DNA from: Puccinellia tenuiflora
Lineage: Eukaryota; Streptophyta; Magnoliopsida; Poales; Poaceae
NCBI GenBank assembly: GCA_012064385.1
Contig: QRDG01000415.1
Span: 3,461,931 to 3,525,930, forward strand
Length of the DNA: 64,000 bases
Reading direction: 5' to 3'
Under the pieces are notes generated by a model. The model saw only the letters and a program-made list of their open reading frames with translations. It ran no database searches and was not told the origin of the DNA. The position numbers and the translations under genes were made by a program. Positions 33,190 to 45,219 of the stretch are shown here, in pieces. Position 1 is the stretch's first letter. Every line of letters begins with the position of its first letter.

Positions 33190-35560
33190 GAATCATGATT
33201 GTTTTAAGCCTGTTGGGGGCAGAGGCTTAAACCTCATAGACGGCTAACCAATACTGCATAACTGTCTGCCCACCAGAGCTATGGTGCTTAAGAAGATACC
33301 ACATGAAAGCTAGAAGGTCACCGCCATACAAATCCTCCTAGAATAGTTTCATTGAAAGAGAATGTGACGAATGGTCTCACGTTGGCATTTGCAGAGCTCA
33401 CAGAGTGGGACGGTGAGGCCATTCATGAATGGGCAGGCGGTCGTGTTGGAGATATGCCCTAGAGGAAAATAAATAAAGGATTTTATTGTAATATCTAATT
33501 AGTTTTATACCATGCTATAACTGTATTAAGAGTAAACATTAATACAGGTGTGGTATGTAGACAACCATGTCCCTAGCAAGTATGAGGATACGCTAGTTCA
33601 TTGGTCAACCGATGATTGAGGTTTCCCAATCATGGACATTTATGTCAATTGACAATGGAGTCATTTCATTGGGTGAATGAAAGTGATGGACGTTACCCAA
33701 TAAGAAATTATTACAACACAATCAAGTCACGAAGTTAACCCTTGTAATAATTAGGAAATGTGGTAACTTATTTCTTAAAACGTGAGATAATAATCTAATC
33801 ACTATCACCGAAGGATGCCTTGATTGTATCTACCGTCACACCGTAACAGGGTGATCATAAAGGTGCAGCTCAGGTATACGAAGGTGATATGTTGAGAACT
33901 ATGTATCAAGAGCGGGATTTGCCCCTCCGCGTGACGGAGAGATACTCTGGGCCCACTCAGTGAGGTTTCATCTAAATAAGCTGCGTAGCGTATGACTTGG
34001 TCATGGAGATGAAACATCACGGGTACGAGTTGAATAGCACTTGGCTGGTAACGAGATAGAACTGAGCATGGAGATGCTGGATGATCAGATCTCGGGCAAG
34101 TCAGTATCGTGATAGCAAAAGGAATGGGACTCTATGTTTATGGTTCGAACGACAAGTTATTCGTGGAATGCACAGGGGTCATTATGGGCATCCAGGTCCC
34201 GCTGATGATCGATTGATTGGAGAGGGGCCTCGATCATGTCTAGAGTGTTCTTGAACCGTAGGGTAACACACTTAAGAGTTTGACGATGCTAGGAGATCGT
34301 TCTGGTAGTATCGGAGTTACCGAAGATAGGAAGAGAGAGAACCGGAAGAGTTCCGGGGAAATCCGACGGATGTTCGGAGTAATCCGGAAGGAGTTTCGGA
34401 GTCACGGGAAATTATATAATGTGTGAATATTAATTTGAGCATTATATATATTCATATATTGGTGGAAATAAATTTGATAATGTATAAATAATTAATTGGA
34501 GAACTAAATATTTATATATTATAATAAATAAATTAATTAATAGATAAATATATCAACTAATGAATTATATATTTATTTATTGATTTAATAAAGTATTTAT
34601 TAAATTAAAAATGTTTAATTTTGAATTTATGGGGGCAGCCCACCTTAATGGGCCACTTCCAGAAGGAAGGGGCCTAAGAAGGGGGCCGACCACCCTAGAG
34701 GGCCAAGGGGGCGAGTGGGCCTCCAACCCTAGGCCGACTCGGCCAAGGGGAGGGCTGGCCGGCCGCAACCCCTCTCCCCTCCCTCCTTTAGTCCCACATG
34801 GGGGAGCTAAGGAAGAGGGGAGGCCCCTTCCACCTACATATATGGGTGCCATGTGGAGGAAATTAAAAAAAATCCCGATCAATTCCAGAAATTCCTCGGC
34901 CACCTCCACGACACCTCTCCACCTCTCTTGTTGCCCGCGGCCCCAAGTAAGGGCTGCGTATAAGAGGGATATATTCCCCGCTGCACGCCGTCGTGCTGCC
35001 AGAATTCTGCCAGAAGATCTACTTCCGCAACCTCGGCTGGATCGGAGGGACCGGGAGTCGTCGTCAAGCATCGTACGTGTGTGAGTACTCGTGGGTGCCA
35101 CTGCGGCACTAGTCGTCACGCCGGGATCATCGCGACCTTGAGGTCGGCTACAGTTCGACTACATCGTCCACGTTCCTCTCGGACGTTAAATGCTTTCGAT
35201 CTACAAGAGGTATGTCGCCGAAACCATCCCGTTGCCGCATTACTAATAGATAGATCCTGGCAAGTTGGCGTTGCGTTAGATAGAAATTTTTTGTTTTCTG
35301 CTACCGAATCCCTTTAGGTCGGGCGTCCAAAGTACGTTCTACATGGCCAGACACAAGTTTTACAAAGTACGTCCCGAATAAGGGCCCAAGCTTTCCACAC
35401 AATCTTCTAGAAGGAACACGTAGTAGAGGCGCAGAATTGACTAGTATGCTCCATTAGCCATGAGAATCCAGGAAGACATCGACCCTTGGGGATAGAGTGA
35501 TTTCATTAAGGAGTCCCCACAGGCGAACGCATTGCACAATGCGCCCTGACGATATTAATG
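33190..35560 (-). pseudogene. LINE zf-RVT domain remnant, split by a solo LTR
   Basis: With the LTR 33444-35316 removed, the minus strand translates in mixed frames to phrases like NVLWTPDRL, EWPHRPT and LCELCKCQRETIRHILF, the Cys/Cys/His pattern of the reverse-transcriptase zinc-binding domain at the C-terminus of plant LINE ORF2. Stops and frame changes are frequent. Boundaries are approximate. Confidence 0.5.
33444..35316 (+). mobile_element. Angela/BARE-like Copia solo LTR, 1.87 kb
   Basis: It opens TGTTGGAGATATGCCCTAGAG, as in the BARE1/WIS/Angela group, and shares many of their landmarks (CATGCTATAACTGTATT, GGGCATCCAGGTCCCGC, AACCGTAGGGTAACACACTT, AATTTTTTGTTTTCTG near the end). The perfect duplication GGTCG flanks it (33439-33443 and 35317-35321). 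The last bases are TA rather than the usual CA, a likely C-to-T change. No internal region remains, so it is a solo LTR. Confidence 0.88.
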
Positions 35561-35619
35561 GTTTATCATGAAGCACATAAAAAATGAATTGATCTTCCGC
35601 CTTGAAACAAAGAAGGGTA

Positions 35620-37150
35620 AGGAGCCATTTCTACGGGAGTGAAGCTTTTAATCCAAGAGGAGCATCAAAATGATGTTGTCTTCTCATCACCAACAGTTAC
35701 TTTGAAACAGAGAAGAGTAAGGAACTTTTCTTTCTTGCAGTCAATAACAGCTCCAGAGTTATTTAAGAAAAGTCTACCAAATATTATAGGACAAAATTCA
35801 TCTTTTGTAGTACCAAGTATCAAGAAATATCCTTACCACAGAGAACCTCAACATTTCTAACAATTCCAACATGAGAAATAGTATCCATGTTAGCGAACTT
35901 GATAGTTTCATCAATATCCTCTATCTCGCAAGGCGCAATTTAATGCATGAATTCTTGATAAAGAGAGAATGGAATAGAATTTGAGCTAGAACCCATATCA
36001 CATAGTCCCTAATAGCAATGGTCATCTATCTTAACAGAAACAGCAGGTGTACCAACATTTTTTCCAGATTTAAGCGGATCAACAATTTTAGTTGCATCAT
36101 CACACAAATGGATAAAACCACTATCACCATTTTTGGTTACAAGATCTTTTATCATAGCTACTTGTGAATCAATTTTAATTTGTTCTCCAGAATCATAAGT
36201 ATTTTGTCCACTTTTATTAACCACAGAAGTTATCATAGTATGTTCTTTAACTCTAACAGGGAAAGGTGGTTTCTCAGAATAAACAGGAGTAACCGTATGA
36301 ACTTGTAGTTCTTTACTAGCATTTGTTGTACAAATATATTTAAAAGGTTCTTGATTTTTGATCTATTTTTCTTTACGGGTATTAATATGAGAAGCAAAAG
36401 ATTTATAAAAATCAACAACTATTTGAGAATCAAGCCCAAACTTAGCACAAAGCTCATTAAAACTATCAGTTTCTACAAAAGACTTAATATAATCATACTT
36501 ATAATTTATACCCAATCTTCAGCGTTTTGTAGAATTCTTTCGATAAGATCCCATTTAACATTAATTTGCTTGCTCGTAAAAGAACCCATAGAAGAAGCAT
36601 CAAGCATTTCCTTATCATGATGAGGTAATCTTGCATAAAAACTATTAACAATTATTTCCTTGGAGAGCTCATAATCGGGGCATTTTGAGCATTAATGATT
36701 TGAGTCTCTCCAAGCTTGAGCAATACTTTCTCTTTCTTGAGGCCAAAAATTGTAAATATAATTCCTATCTTGATAAACTTCATGAAGAGGATAAATTTTA
36801 TAATAAAAGAGAGACACAAACTCTTTCCAATCCATCAGATGAGAATTATACGATAGCCTATACCATCACAATAATTTTCCTTTTAGTGAGAAAGGAAATA
36901 TTTTCCTCCTTACTTCTTATCTTTAAATACTTGAAAGGTTAAACAGTTCACATAATCCATTGATATTAAGCAAGTGAGAACCAGGATGGACAGTTCCATC
37001 TCCTACATAGCGATTATTCATCACACGTTCAATAATTCTAATATGTATTTTAAAAGGAATACTTTCAGTAGTTGGAGGTATCTCCATCACAATGGGAATG
37101 GTGGGGAGCTCCCTCCTAAATAGATTATTAATAGGTAAAACTTCCATAGC
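35620..37150 (-). pseudogene. Athila/Sabrina-type gag (and protease-like) remnant
   Basis: The minus strand from about 37150 reads MEVLPINNLFRRELPTIPIV, then FKIHIRIIERVMNNRYVGDG and HPGSHLLNINGLCELFNL, the start of the Athila-lineage gag. Further pieces follow in changing frames: a segment equivalent to the capsid region (36600-36900), then sequence near 35640-35870 resembling the aspartic-protease region (VEVLCGKD..., LFLNNSG). In Athila elements gag packages the RNA. Many stops and small indels make this copy dead, and its LTRs are not attached here. A lineage match with the Sabrina-like LTR at 18175 is likely, but it is a different insertion. Confidence 0.7.
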
Positions 37151-38219
37151 GAAATAAAGTAACAAACAGAAATAAAACATGCAAAATATGATAAAACAAC
37201 AATAGAATGGTGTTCTAATATGAAATATATCAATGAATAAGGAAAAAATGTGATATAAAATAGTGATGCAAAATAGACGTATCAGTAGGCTTGACGTTTA
37301 TCGTCTGATAAATCCTTGAATGTAGGTTTCGTGATGTTCTCGTCTTGACAATATTGGCACAGGTCATTATTGTCCGGTGAAATATTGATGTCCCTAGCGG
37401 CGTCGCAAAAATATGTGTTCACGTCTACCTGAACAAGTGTACCCTCGATGATGGGGGGTGATGCATCACAATAAATCATGGGAGGCTCATCGGAAGCGCG
37501 ATACACAAGACAATCCGACGAACGCTTTTGAGACCCGAAACCATGCTCACCCGGGAGGGGGGCCCTTGATGGTTCGCAGCGAATATGGGATCATCCAGAT
37601 CGATTCGCTCGCCTCCAAGCCTAGTTGTCGACCAATGATCGAATCACGTGGCTTGCTAAGTCGCCAATGAATGGAAGCAGAGAGAATGGCTCGCCTCCAA
37701 GCCTAGTTGTCGACCAACGACCGAATCACGTGGCTTGCTAAGTCGCCAATGAATGGAAGCAGAGAGAAGGGTTTGAAGATAGAAATGTAGATGTATGATA
37801 GATTCGATTGATTGTGTGCTTAATTACAATAGACACTCGCCCTTACATTATATACGGCAGCTGGTCTTGCCGTGCAAGTCATGGACTAGCATGTACATGT
37901 CGGTTCCAAGGACAACTCCTAGCCTAACTAAGAAAGTATCCTCCATCGTGTCGGATCGAACTCAAGCATCTAGTTTACCTTCATCTTCAAGCTTCATGTG
38001 GACCCAAGCGTCTGAATAGAAGTAGCCTTCGTATATTAATCAAACTCCTATCCATGTAGGAGTAGAATCTATCTGACCCTTGGAGTCGACAGTCAGTGCC
38101 ACTTTGGTCTTCAGGCTAGGAGTCGATTTCGACTTCTGACCTTGCGGTACCGCCTTTGCGGAAGAACACTTGATGTTCGTGTACTGGTTTGACTTGTCTT
38201 ATGGAAAATTCTAGTTTTC
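37151..38219. other. spacer with an 82-bp tandem duplication
   Basis: The segment from GCTCGCCTCCAAGCC at 37607 repeats at 37689 (82-bp period, two copies, a few T/C differences). A minus-strand frame at 37282-37506 (MYRASDEPPMIYCDASPP...) is not recognised and lacks support. The rest may be a decayed retroelement. Confidence 0.5.
37607..37768 (+). repeat. 82-bp tandem duplication
   Basis: Two adjacent copies beginning GCTCGCCTCCAAGCCTAG and ending in AAGCAGAGAGAA. Confidence 0.9.
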
Positions 38220-39107
38220 ATGCTTTGTCACACGTCCAAGTGCCACTTCATGTTCGGGATCCTCCTGAATCCGACTTCCTCTCGGACGCGTCCGCCCAAG
38301 CCTTTAGGCTTCAACATGTATTTGCTTTCAACTGGTAGTTCAGCCAAAAATAATTGCCAAAAGTTCCCTTCTGGACAAATATTGTTGATTTCACTCTCTC
38401 ATTTTTACGAGGACACTTCGTGGCGTTTCTCCGTTGATGGACGGTACTCCACCTCTTCGACCTACCTCATTCAGTTCCTTGGTCTCGCCGCTTCCACAAT
38501 GAGTTTACTTGTATGAGAAACCTTGGGTGTCGTCGAAATACAAATTCTTTGTGTGGTTGGTCATTCAGAGTCGTATTTGGACGGCTAACCGCTTGCAGTG
38601 GTGTGGGTGACCAAATTGTGGTGTTTTCCCCTCTCCTGATCAATCCTTGGAGTTGGTCGTACAACCGCTTTTCCATTGTCCTTCATCAGATCTCTCCGAG
38701 GAAATAAAGAGGTCGTATGCATCGCTTTGATGCAGAGGCTGGGCCAGCCCCTTTTCAAGGAAAAAAAATCTGACCTCTCCGACTTAAAGGAATAACCTCC
38801 ATGAAGTTAAATCATGTTGGACGGTTACTATCATGCACCCTAGCCTTACTCGCAAGACCATTGCCTCCATAACCACCCTTGTTACATGGAAGATTCGGAA
38901 CTAAAGGAATGCACGAGTTTGCATGTTTCTCATGTGCCATTTCCCGTTGTTCTTGACAAATGAGGAGGCGAGGCTCCCGATCATTGCCGGCGCCAAGTGC
39001 TTGATGAATTTCATTTCGGAAGAGTACTTTTCTTTTCTCTTTTTACGCTCATGTTTTCATGAGTCTTAGGAGTTTTTATTTGGCTTAGGCCTTATGCTAT
39101 CTCCTTC
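38220..39107 (+). pseudogene. LINE ORF2 C-terminal remnant (zf-RVT and tail)
   Basis: Mixed-frame translation gives TSWRFSVDGRYSTSSTYLIQFLG, then KYKFFVWLVIQSRIWTANRLQW and PNCGV, then TLVTWKIRNxRNARVC and IAGAKCLMNFIS. These match, in order, the zinc-binding reverse transcriptase end and tail of plant LINEs. An A8 run at about 38761 is internal. Stops and frame shifts are many. It ends at the target site of Harbinger 2. Confidence 0.65.
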
Positions 39108-39985
39108 TTAGGGACACTTCTTTTGGGCTTCCTGAGTAGCTTCTAGGTCCACAACCGCTGAAGCCAAAAAGAAGTCTCTGGATTCTAGCCCGCTTATTTC
39201 CACCGAGAAGCGTCGTCGCTGTGTATTTGCAGAAACGAGGAACGACCTGATTCCTGAGCTTCTCGTCTCGGCAGCGAGGGGGTAAGAGGAAAACAGACAT
39301 GTTGTTCTGCATAATTACGAAGATGCTGGCACCCCGCGCGTCTGTAGCGAAGCGTTGCTCTGCCCGACTTGATACACCTCGGTCCAGAAAAACGAACGAG
39401 GCTATCCTCCCAAAACACGACCTCCACAGTCTTGCCCCATCCCCGCCGCCGACGCCGCCGCTTGCCCCATCCCCGCCACCGCGCCGCGCCCACCCCGGCC
39501 ACCACCAAATCCAGCTTCGCCGTCACCGGATCCCACTACTCCACCTCGATTCCTCTCCGTTATGAAGCTCTCCCCGTCCCTAGCTTGCCCGCAAGGACCG
39601 CGTCGGTTCCGGCAGCTGCTGCTCTGCTGCCGCCCCGTTTCCTTCCGCCTCGGCTCCGGCAGCTGGTACTGGTTGCTCCGCCTCGGCTCCGGCAACTGTT
39701 GTTGGTCGCTCTGTCCCGACTCGTTCTGCCCCGACTCGCGACGAACCATGTCGACGCAAGCAGCGGTAACCATGCTCTGCCCCGTCTCTGCTACGTTTAT
39801 CCTTGAGACGCGCAAGTAGTTGTATACAGTAGCGGTAACCATGCTCTATTTGTTGGACAACACAGTAGCTTCAGTTATGTTAATTTCATAGGTATTTCAG
39901 TTAATTTCACTGTTATTTTAGCTGAGAACCGAATGGATGCATAGGTATTTCAATTATGTTAATTTCAATGTTATTCTATATCTAG

Positions 39986-40982
39986 ATGGCAAAGCCGAAA
40001 CACGTGAAAGCAACTTGGGATCTCGTTGCTCATCGTATATTTCTTGACGTGTGCATTGAAGAAGTAAATGCAAATAATCGTCTGGTGCAAGTTCTAAATG
40101 CCCTCGGTTATGCTAGTTTGGTTAAGAAGTTCAACGAGCGCACGAAAAGAAATTATGATCGCAAACAAATGAAAAATAGGTGGGAAACACTTAAAAAAGA
40201 TTAAACGGTTTGGAAGGGATTGGTGCAACATGCAACAGGTTTAGGAAGAGATCCAATCACGGGGACCATTGATGCTAGCGATGATTGGTGGACACTTGAG
40301 ATATAGGTAATGACAACTCCATATGTTTGTCTTTAATTTTTTTATGATGCTAGCTTTACAGCTTCTAATTATGTTTTTTATATGCAGAGTTGTCCAGAGG
40401 CAGCCAAGTTTCGAGTAGCCCCGCTGCAAGATGAGGAGGACACGAAGATATAATTTGACAAGAATGTTGTGACCAATATTACAGCTACAGTGCCTCCATC
40501 ATCTCGAATCAACATTGATGAGGATGTTGGTTCAGGGTGTGAAGGTGAAGAAGAGGCTATGGTTACACCTGTGGCTGGGCGTGGTAAGAAAAAAGAGAGC
40601 ATGCCCTTACTCACCTAGTCCCTCTGCAACACCAAAGATTAGCAGTGGCAGTTCCTCGAGGTTGGACCGTATAATGGATATTATGGAAAAGAAGGAGATT
40701 GAGAGGGAGAGGATTAGGATGATGGAGGAGGAAAAGAGTAGGAATTCTGTGACATCGCCTGGGAGAGAGGTAGAGGATAAAGTGAGGATGGAGATCAGGA
40801 GGATGTTGGCCTTAGTTGTGGAGGATGGAGCTACGCCTTGGAGAGAGGACTATTTCAACGCCACAAACCTTTTCATTATAAAGGAGTACCATGATGTTTT
40901 CACTTGTTTGGAGGAGTATACCCCTACTGTGAGGCTTGAGTGGATTAGGAAGACATGGGAGCATCATAATAGGAAGAAGTAG
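39986..40982 (+). pseudogene. Harbinger 2 ORF1: Myb/SANT-like protein, broken
   Basis: The start MAKPKHVKATWDLVAHRIFLD is followed by a trihelix-type Myb domain (NRWETLKKD...VWKGL, DDWWTLEI), an intron (about 40307-40387, GGTAATG to TATGCAG), an acidic linker, SPSATPKISSGSSSRLDR, a Glu/Arg-rich helix (MEKKEIERERIRMMEEEKS) and a C-terminus ending WEHHNRKK. Lesions seen are TAA at 40202-40204, TAA near 40452, and a frame change in the A-run at about 40585-40593. The expected role was binding element ends alongside the transposase. Confidence 0.8.
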
Positions 40983-41182
40983 TGATATGTCTTTGTATTT
41001 GTATTTGTATTTGTCATGAACTTGCATTGTCATGACGTACTGTTTGTATTCTTTTAGCATGTGTTCTTTATTTGTGTTGAACTTGTAAACTCATGTATCT
41101 TATGGTATTTGTTAAACAATTTTTCTTGTGAACCACATATTGTTCTTGTGAACCTTATGTTATTTGTGTTGCACTTGTACAG

Positions 41183-42388
41183 ATGAATTTCTCAAATGAT
41201 GATTCTGATGATGATTTGGATTTGTGCTACATGCTTGCGGCTTGTATTGCGGAAGATGAAGAGAAGATTCCGTATGCGGCTAGAAGATTACCTTTGATGA
41301 CAGGGATACAATGGGTTGAGGAAAGGATGAAGGATCCAAAGAGATTTTACACGTGTTTTAGAATGAGGAGGTCAGTTTTTAAAATGTTGCATGACCTTCT
41401 TGTTGCTGACTATGGCCTCAAGTCCACCTCTCAGATGTCTAGTAAAGAACACTAGCTCTATTTCTGTGGATGTTGGGGGCACCTGAGTCCAACAGTCAAG
41501 CTGCGGATCGTTTTGAGCGTAGTGTTTCTACCATCAGCAGAAAGTTTCATCATGTGCTAGATTGTGTAGACCGTATGGCGGGTGATTATATTAGACCCAA
41601 TGATCCTACTTTCACCCAAGTTCATGCTAAATTACACAACCTAGATTCTGGCCCCATTTCAAGGATGCCATTGGAGCAATTGATGGATCACATATTCCTA
41701 TCATAGTGCTGAGGAAGACAAGGTCAAATACACTAACAGAAAAGGATATACAAGTCAAAATGTGCTAGCTATATGTGATTTTGATATGAGGTTCACATTT
41801 GCTGTTGCTGGATGGGTTGGAGCTGTTCATGATACACGTGCATGGACTGACGCTCGGGCTAGGTACCATAATTATCCGCACCCTCCTACAGGTGATCATT
41901 TCGCATATGATACACATGCACTTCATCATAAATATTATATTCAAGTTCTAATATTCATGCTACTTGCAGGAAAATACTATCTTGTTGGCTCTGGATATCC
42001 AAACAGAACTGGTTATCTTGCCCCATTCAAAGAGCAACGATATCATGTTCCGGACTTTCAGGGTGCACCTCCATGAAACATGATGGAGAAATTCAATCAT
42101 CTCCATTCCTCTCTACGAAATGCTATTGAAAGAGCATTTGGAGTTCTGAAGATGAAGTGGCGCATTCTGCTGTCTATACCACATTTTGACGACCCTGAAA
42201 CGCAAGCGAAGATCATCACCGTGTGCATGTGTTTGCACAACTTCATTCATGACAGTAAGCTATTCGATGACCATTTCGACAGGTTTGAGCGAGGACCATA
42301 TGTTCACGAGGAAAGTGCATCAGTCACCACCGGAGGCGCTTCCTCTTCAGCTGAAAGCTATGGCTACACTACGACAGAGCATCGCTGA
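41183..42388 (+). pseudogene. Harbinger 2 transposase (DDE_Tnp_4 type), several lesions
   Basis: The start is MNFSNDDSDDDLDLCYML. The helical N-terminal region runs to VADYGLKSTSQMSSKE. The DDE core shows DAIGAIDGSHIPI (first Asp), GAVHDTRAW (second Asp) and RNAIERAFGVLKMKWRIL (Glu). An intron (41892-41969, GGTGATC to TTGCAG) sits before GKYYL. Lesions are a 1-nt loss near 41449, a frame change near 41640-41650 ahead of FWPHFKDAIG, another between the first Asp block and DFDMRFTF (about 41700-41760), and TGA at 42074-42076 where Arg is expected (CGA to TGA). The catalytic residues themselves are intact. Confidence 0.85.
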
Positions 42389-42751
42389 GAGTTTGGTAGC
42401 TTGAGTGGTTCATTTTATTGTAATTTAAAAATCACTATGACATTTATTTTATTTTGGCATGTACTGAATTATTATATAATACCATGTTTTTTTATTATCT
42501 TATTATTTATTTTACTTGTATCTGTTTTTCTACTAAAAATGACACACGTATGATATTTAGTACAGTACATATCAAATACAGGGGCGTTATAGACATCTTA
42601 CAACTCAACACAACAAATAAGCCAAAACAGTAGAAGCCCAAAAGAAGTCTCCTGAGGAGTTTCTACAGGCTTCTCCCCACCGCAGTTTCTCCCCACCGAA
42701 ATCCATAAGCTAGGTTATGGAGAATCACAAGCCCAAAAGAAGTGTGCCTTA

Positions 42752-42912
42752 CTCCCTCCGTTTCTAAATGTAAAATGTTTTAGCTTTTTTCTAGATCCAC
42801 ATGTATCTATATGTATCTAGACATAGTTTATTGTGTATGTTCACTCATTTTAGCCCGCATCTAGTCAACATGTAAAGTAGCTAAAACATCTTATATTTAA
42901 GAACGGAGGGAG
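42752..42912. mobile_element. Stowaway MITE, 161 bp
   Basis: Terminal inverted repeats are CTCCCTCCGTTTCTAAATGT at the left and AAGAACGGAGGGAG at the right. TA flanks both sides (42750-42751 and 42913-42914). This is the classic Tc1/mariner-related Stowaway signature of cereals. Its left TA is the last two bases of the TTA duplication of Harbinger 2. Confidence 0.95.
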
Positions 42913-42914
42913 TA

Positions 42915-45219
42915 ATAAATAAAATGCCAAATGTTTTGCAACGTTTTGAAAAAGCCAAAACTTCTAGTTTTAGGAAAAGGAGTATTACTTTTTTGGAGTT
43001 TTACTTTTACTGGTGGGAGTGGCTTGGCACTTTTATCATCATTATCCAATCTCTAATCTTAATATTCAAGCTAATCGAATCCATGCATGGGATAGTTTTC
43101 ATTATCTCCTGTCCCGTGAGACGTGAGTTACAGGATGCTGCTGCTTTCTTCTACTTGGAATCTTCGATCCACCGATAAAGCAAAGATTTGAGCAGAGTAC
43201 GTACTGGCTATCAATCCATGAAAGAGACGGGCATTACCGAGTTTAATGTAACATGTTTGGGCAGATAAGTCAGGGATAAGATTGTTGTGTCGTCTGTGTT
43301 CTCCCACTGCCTCGCCAAAGAAGATATCTGCAGACAGCATCGGATTAATTAGCCATCAAAAGCTGGATGCCTAATTACATATGTACGTTGATACTTTGAT
43401 GCAGTATGCTAGTTGCACTAATATATGGTGCTTTGGAGGTAAGATCTTGATTAATCATTATCGTTTGTCAGGCCTGAAGGTTTATCCTTAGCCATCCATC
43501 ATTATGTACACTGGATTTTGTTTGACTTTAAAATGGTCAATGTTCCTCAATCATGCCGAGACGACAAAATGATACTATATTCCACATCCATGAAGAATGA
43601 CAAGGACGCATTTTGTTGTGGACGCTCTCCTCTCATTGTTGGTGTCAAGAGGATATGCATGCTACCGCTTTTTGTATTTTTAACAAGGCAAGAGGCTTAC
43701 CATTTTATCGATATGGAATAACATAATTGTCCAGTTCATAAGAAAAGCTATCAGAAAATCAATACAACACGCCGCCAGATACATGCCCCGTTGCCACACA
43801 CACACACACCATATGAGTCGACGAAAAAACCGGTTGAGCCACCAAAGCGAAACTTAGGTCTTATGGCTAACTTGAAATCGTTTGAATCAGAAAATTATAT
43901 TTTGATGACATTGTATACAATATAGGCAATTCGTAGCTTGTGCCACATCCACTTATTTTATGTTAAGGAGCGTGATGTTTTGCTTGTCAGACAAGTGGCG
44001 GGGGAGCTCAATGCAATGGTTTTTACTTTCATATTTTTTATTATCTTGTTAACACAATTATCTAACTTGATTCTTCATTTGCATGTAAACATGATATCAA
44101 ATTATTCCCATTCCATAGCTCCCTAAAAATCCACCCATTGATTGTGATGTTTTGACGCACTGCATAAAATACATTTTTAAATAAGAGTCTTTTACGCAGT
44201 GTGACCGAAATATCACATCGGTGACGATATATATTAGATTAGATTTCAGTGACACCACATAAAAATATAGAAGCGAATGTTGGCCAAGACTACAAGATTT
44301 GTTGTCGTCAACCATTTTATGGGTGTGCTGACTTGCTCAACAGAGTTGTCTCAAAGCATAGCTAACTTCTTATTTCAATCTGTCTAAATTCAACTTGTTT
44401 ACATTTATAAACATATTTATTTATTGTTAAAAAAATTGATGCATAGGGTCAAACAAATTTGTTGTGTTGGATGTTCTTAGCATAGCAACTTGCTTCGTGC
44501 TACATCCCTCTCCATAGAAGAATTTAATATTTTATTTCAGCCTTTCACCAAGTTAGTGAGATAAGTTTAGTGTGACATGAGAATGTGTAATCCGTCATAT
44601 TGTGATAAGTTTAGTGAGGCGTGACAATGTGTAATTCATTATTTTATGATAGAAATTTAATGATATAATTGGTATATGTTATCAATGAAATATGTTATCG
44701 TTTTAGGGCTTGTGCTGTGAGATTTTTAATGTGCACTAGCACCTATATATATTTCTACTATAGACATAAGAAAAAATCTATGTGCAAACAGGAGGAACCA
44801 GAAAGACCGTATCTGATGAGGCCCACATTAGAAAAATGAAGCACACAGGAAAATTGTTGCCGGTAATGGGGCCTCATCGGTGATGTTTAAATTGTCCGCT
44901 GCGAATGAGCTAACTCATATCACTGACCAGGGTCGGGAGGCGTAGCCTTTTTTCGCTGCCGGATTTTTCTTACCCGTCATAGTGTGGCTCTGTAATAATG
45001 TATTAGCAGAGGCCCTAGAATGAATTAGTCTATGTATTTACTTCCTAAAATTCTTCTAAAAAATAAGTAGTACAACCAAGGGCAACACAAGAGCAAATTA
45101 AGTAGGCTGGCAAGCTATTTGTTAATTAAGAATAATGTGTCAGCGCAAGTATGTTGAGCCGGTGGGTTAAAAATAATTTTTATATATTTTCCTCAAGCCA
45201 CATTTATATACTTGCCCGC
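42915..45219. other. AT-rich spacer
   Basis: No gene or bounded element recognised. A (CA)n run lies at about 43795-43809. All open frames are short and lack family resemblance. Confidence 0.5.

Larger units (their letters stand above)
39111..42748 (+). mobile_element. PIF/Harbinger DNA transposon 2, decayed
   Basis: Terminal inverted repeats are GGGACACTTCTTTTGGGCTT at the left and, read inwards, GGCACACTTCTTTTGGGCTT at the right, differing at one base. The target duplication is TTA (39108-39110 and 42749-42751). The 3,638-bp element has the usual pair of genes, here with ORF1 (39986-40982) before the transposase (41183-42388), the reverse of the gene order in Harbinger 1. Both genes carry several lesions. 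The GC-rich 39300-39820 is probably the promoter region. Confidence 0.92.

Noticed and set aside
37282..37506. 74-codon acidic frame MYRASDEPPMIYCDAS...
   Set aside because: Protein-like composition but no match to a family I know, no start context and no neighbours to support it.
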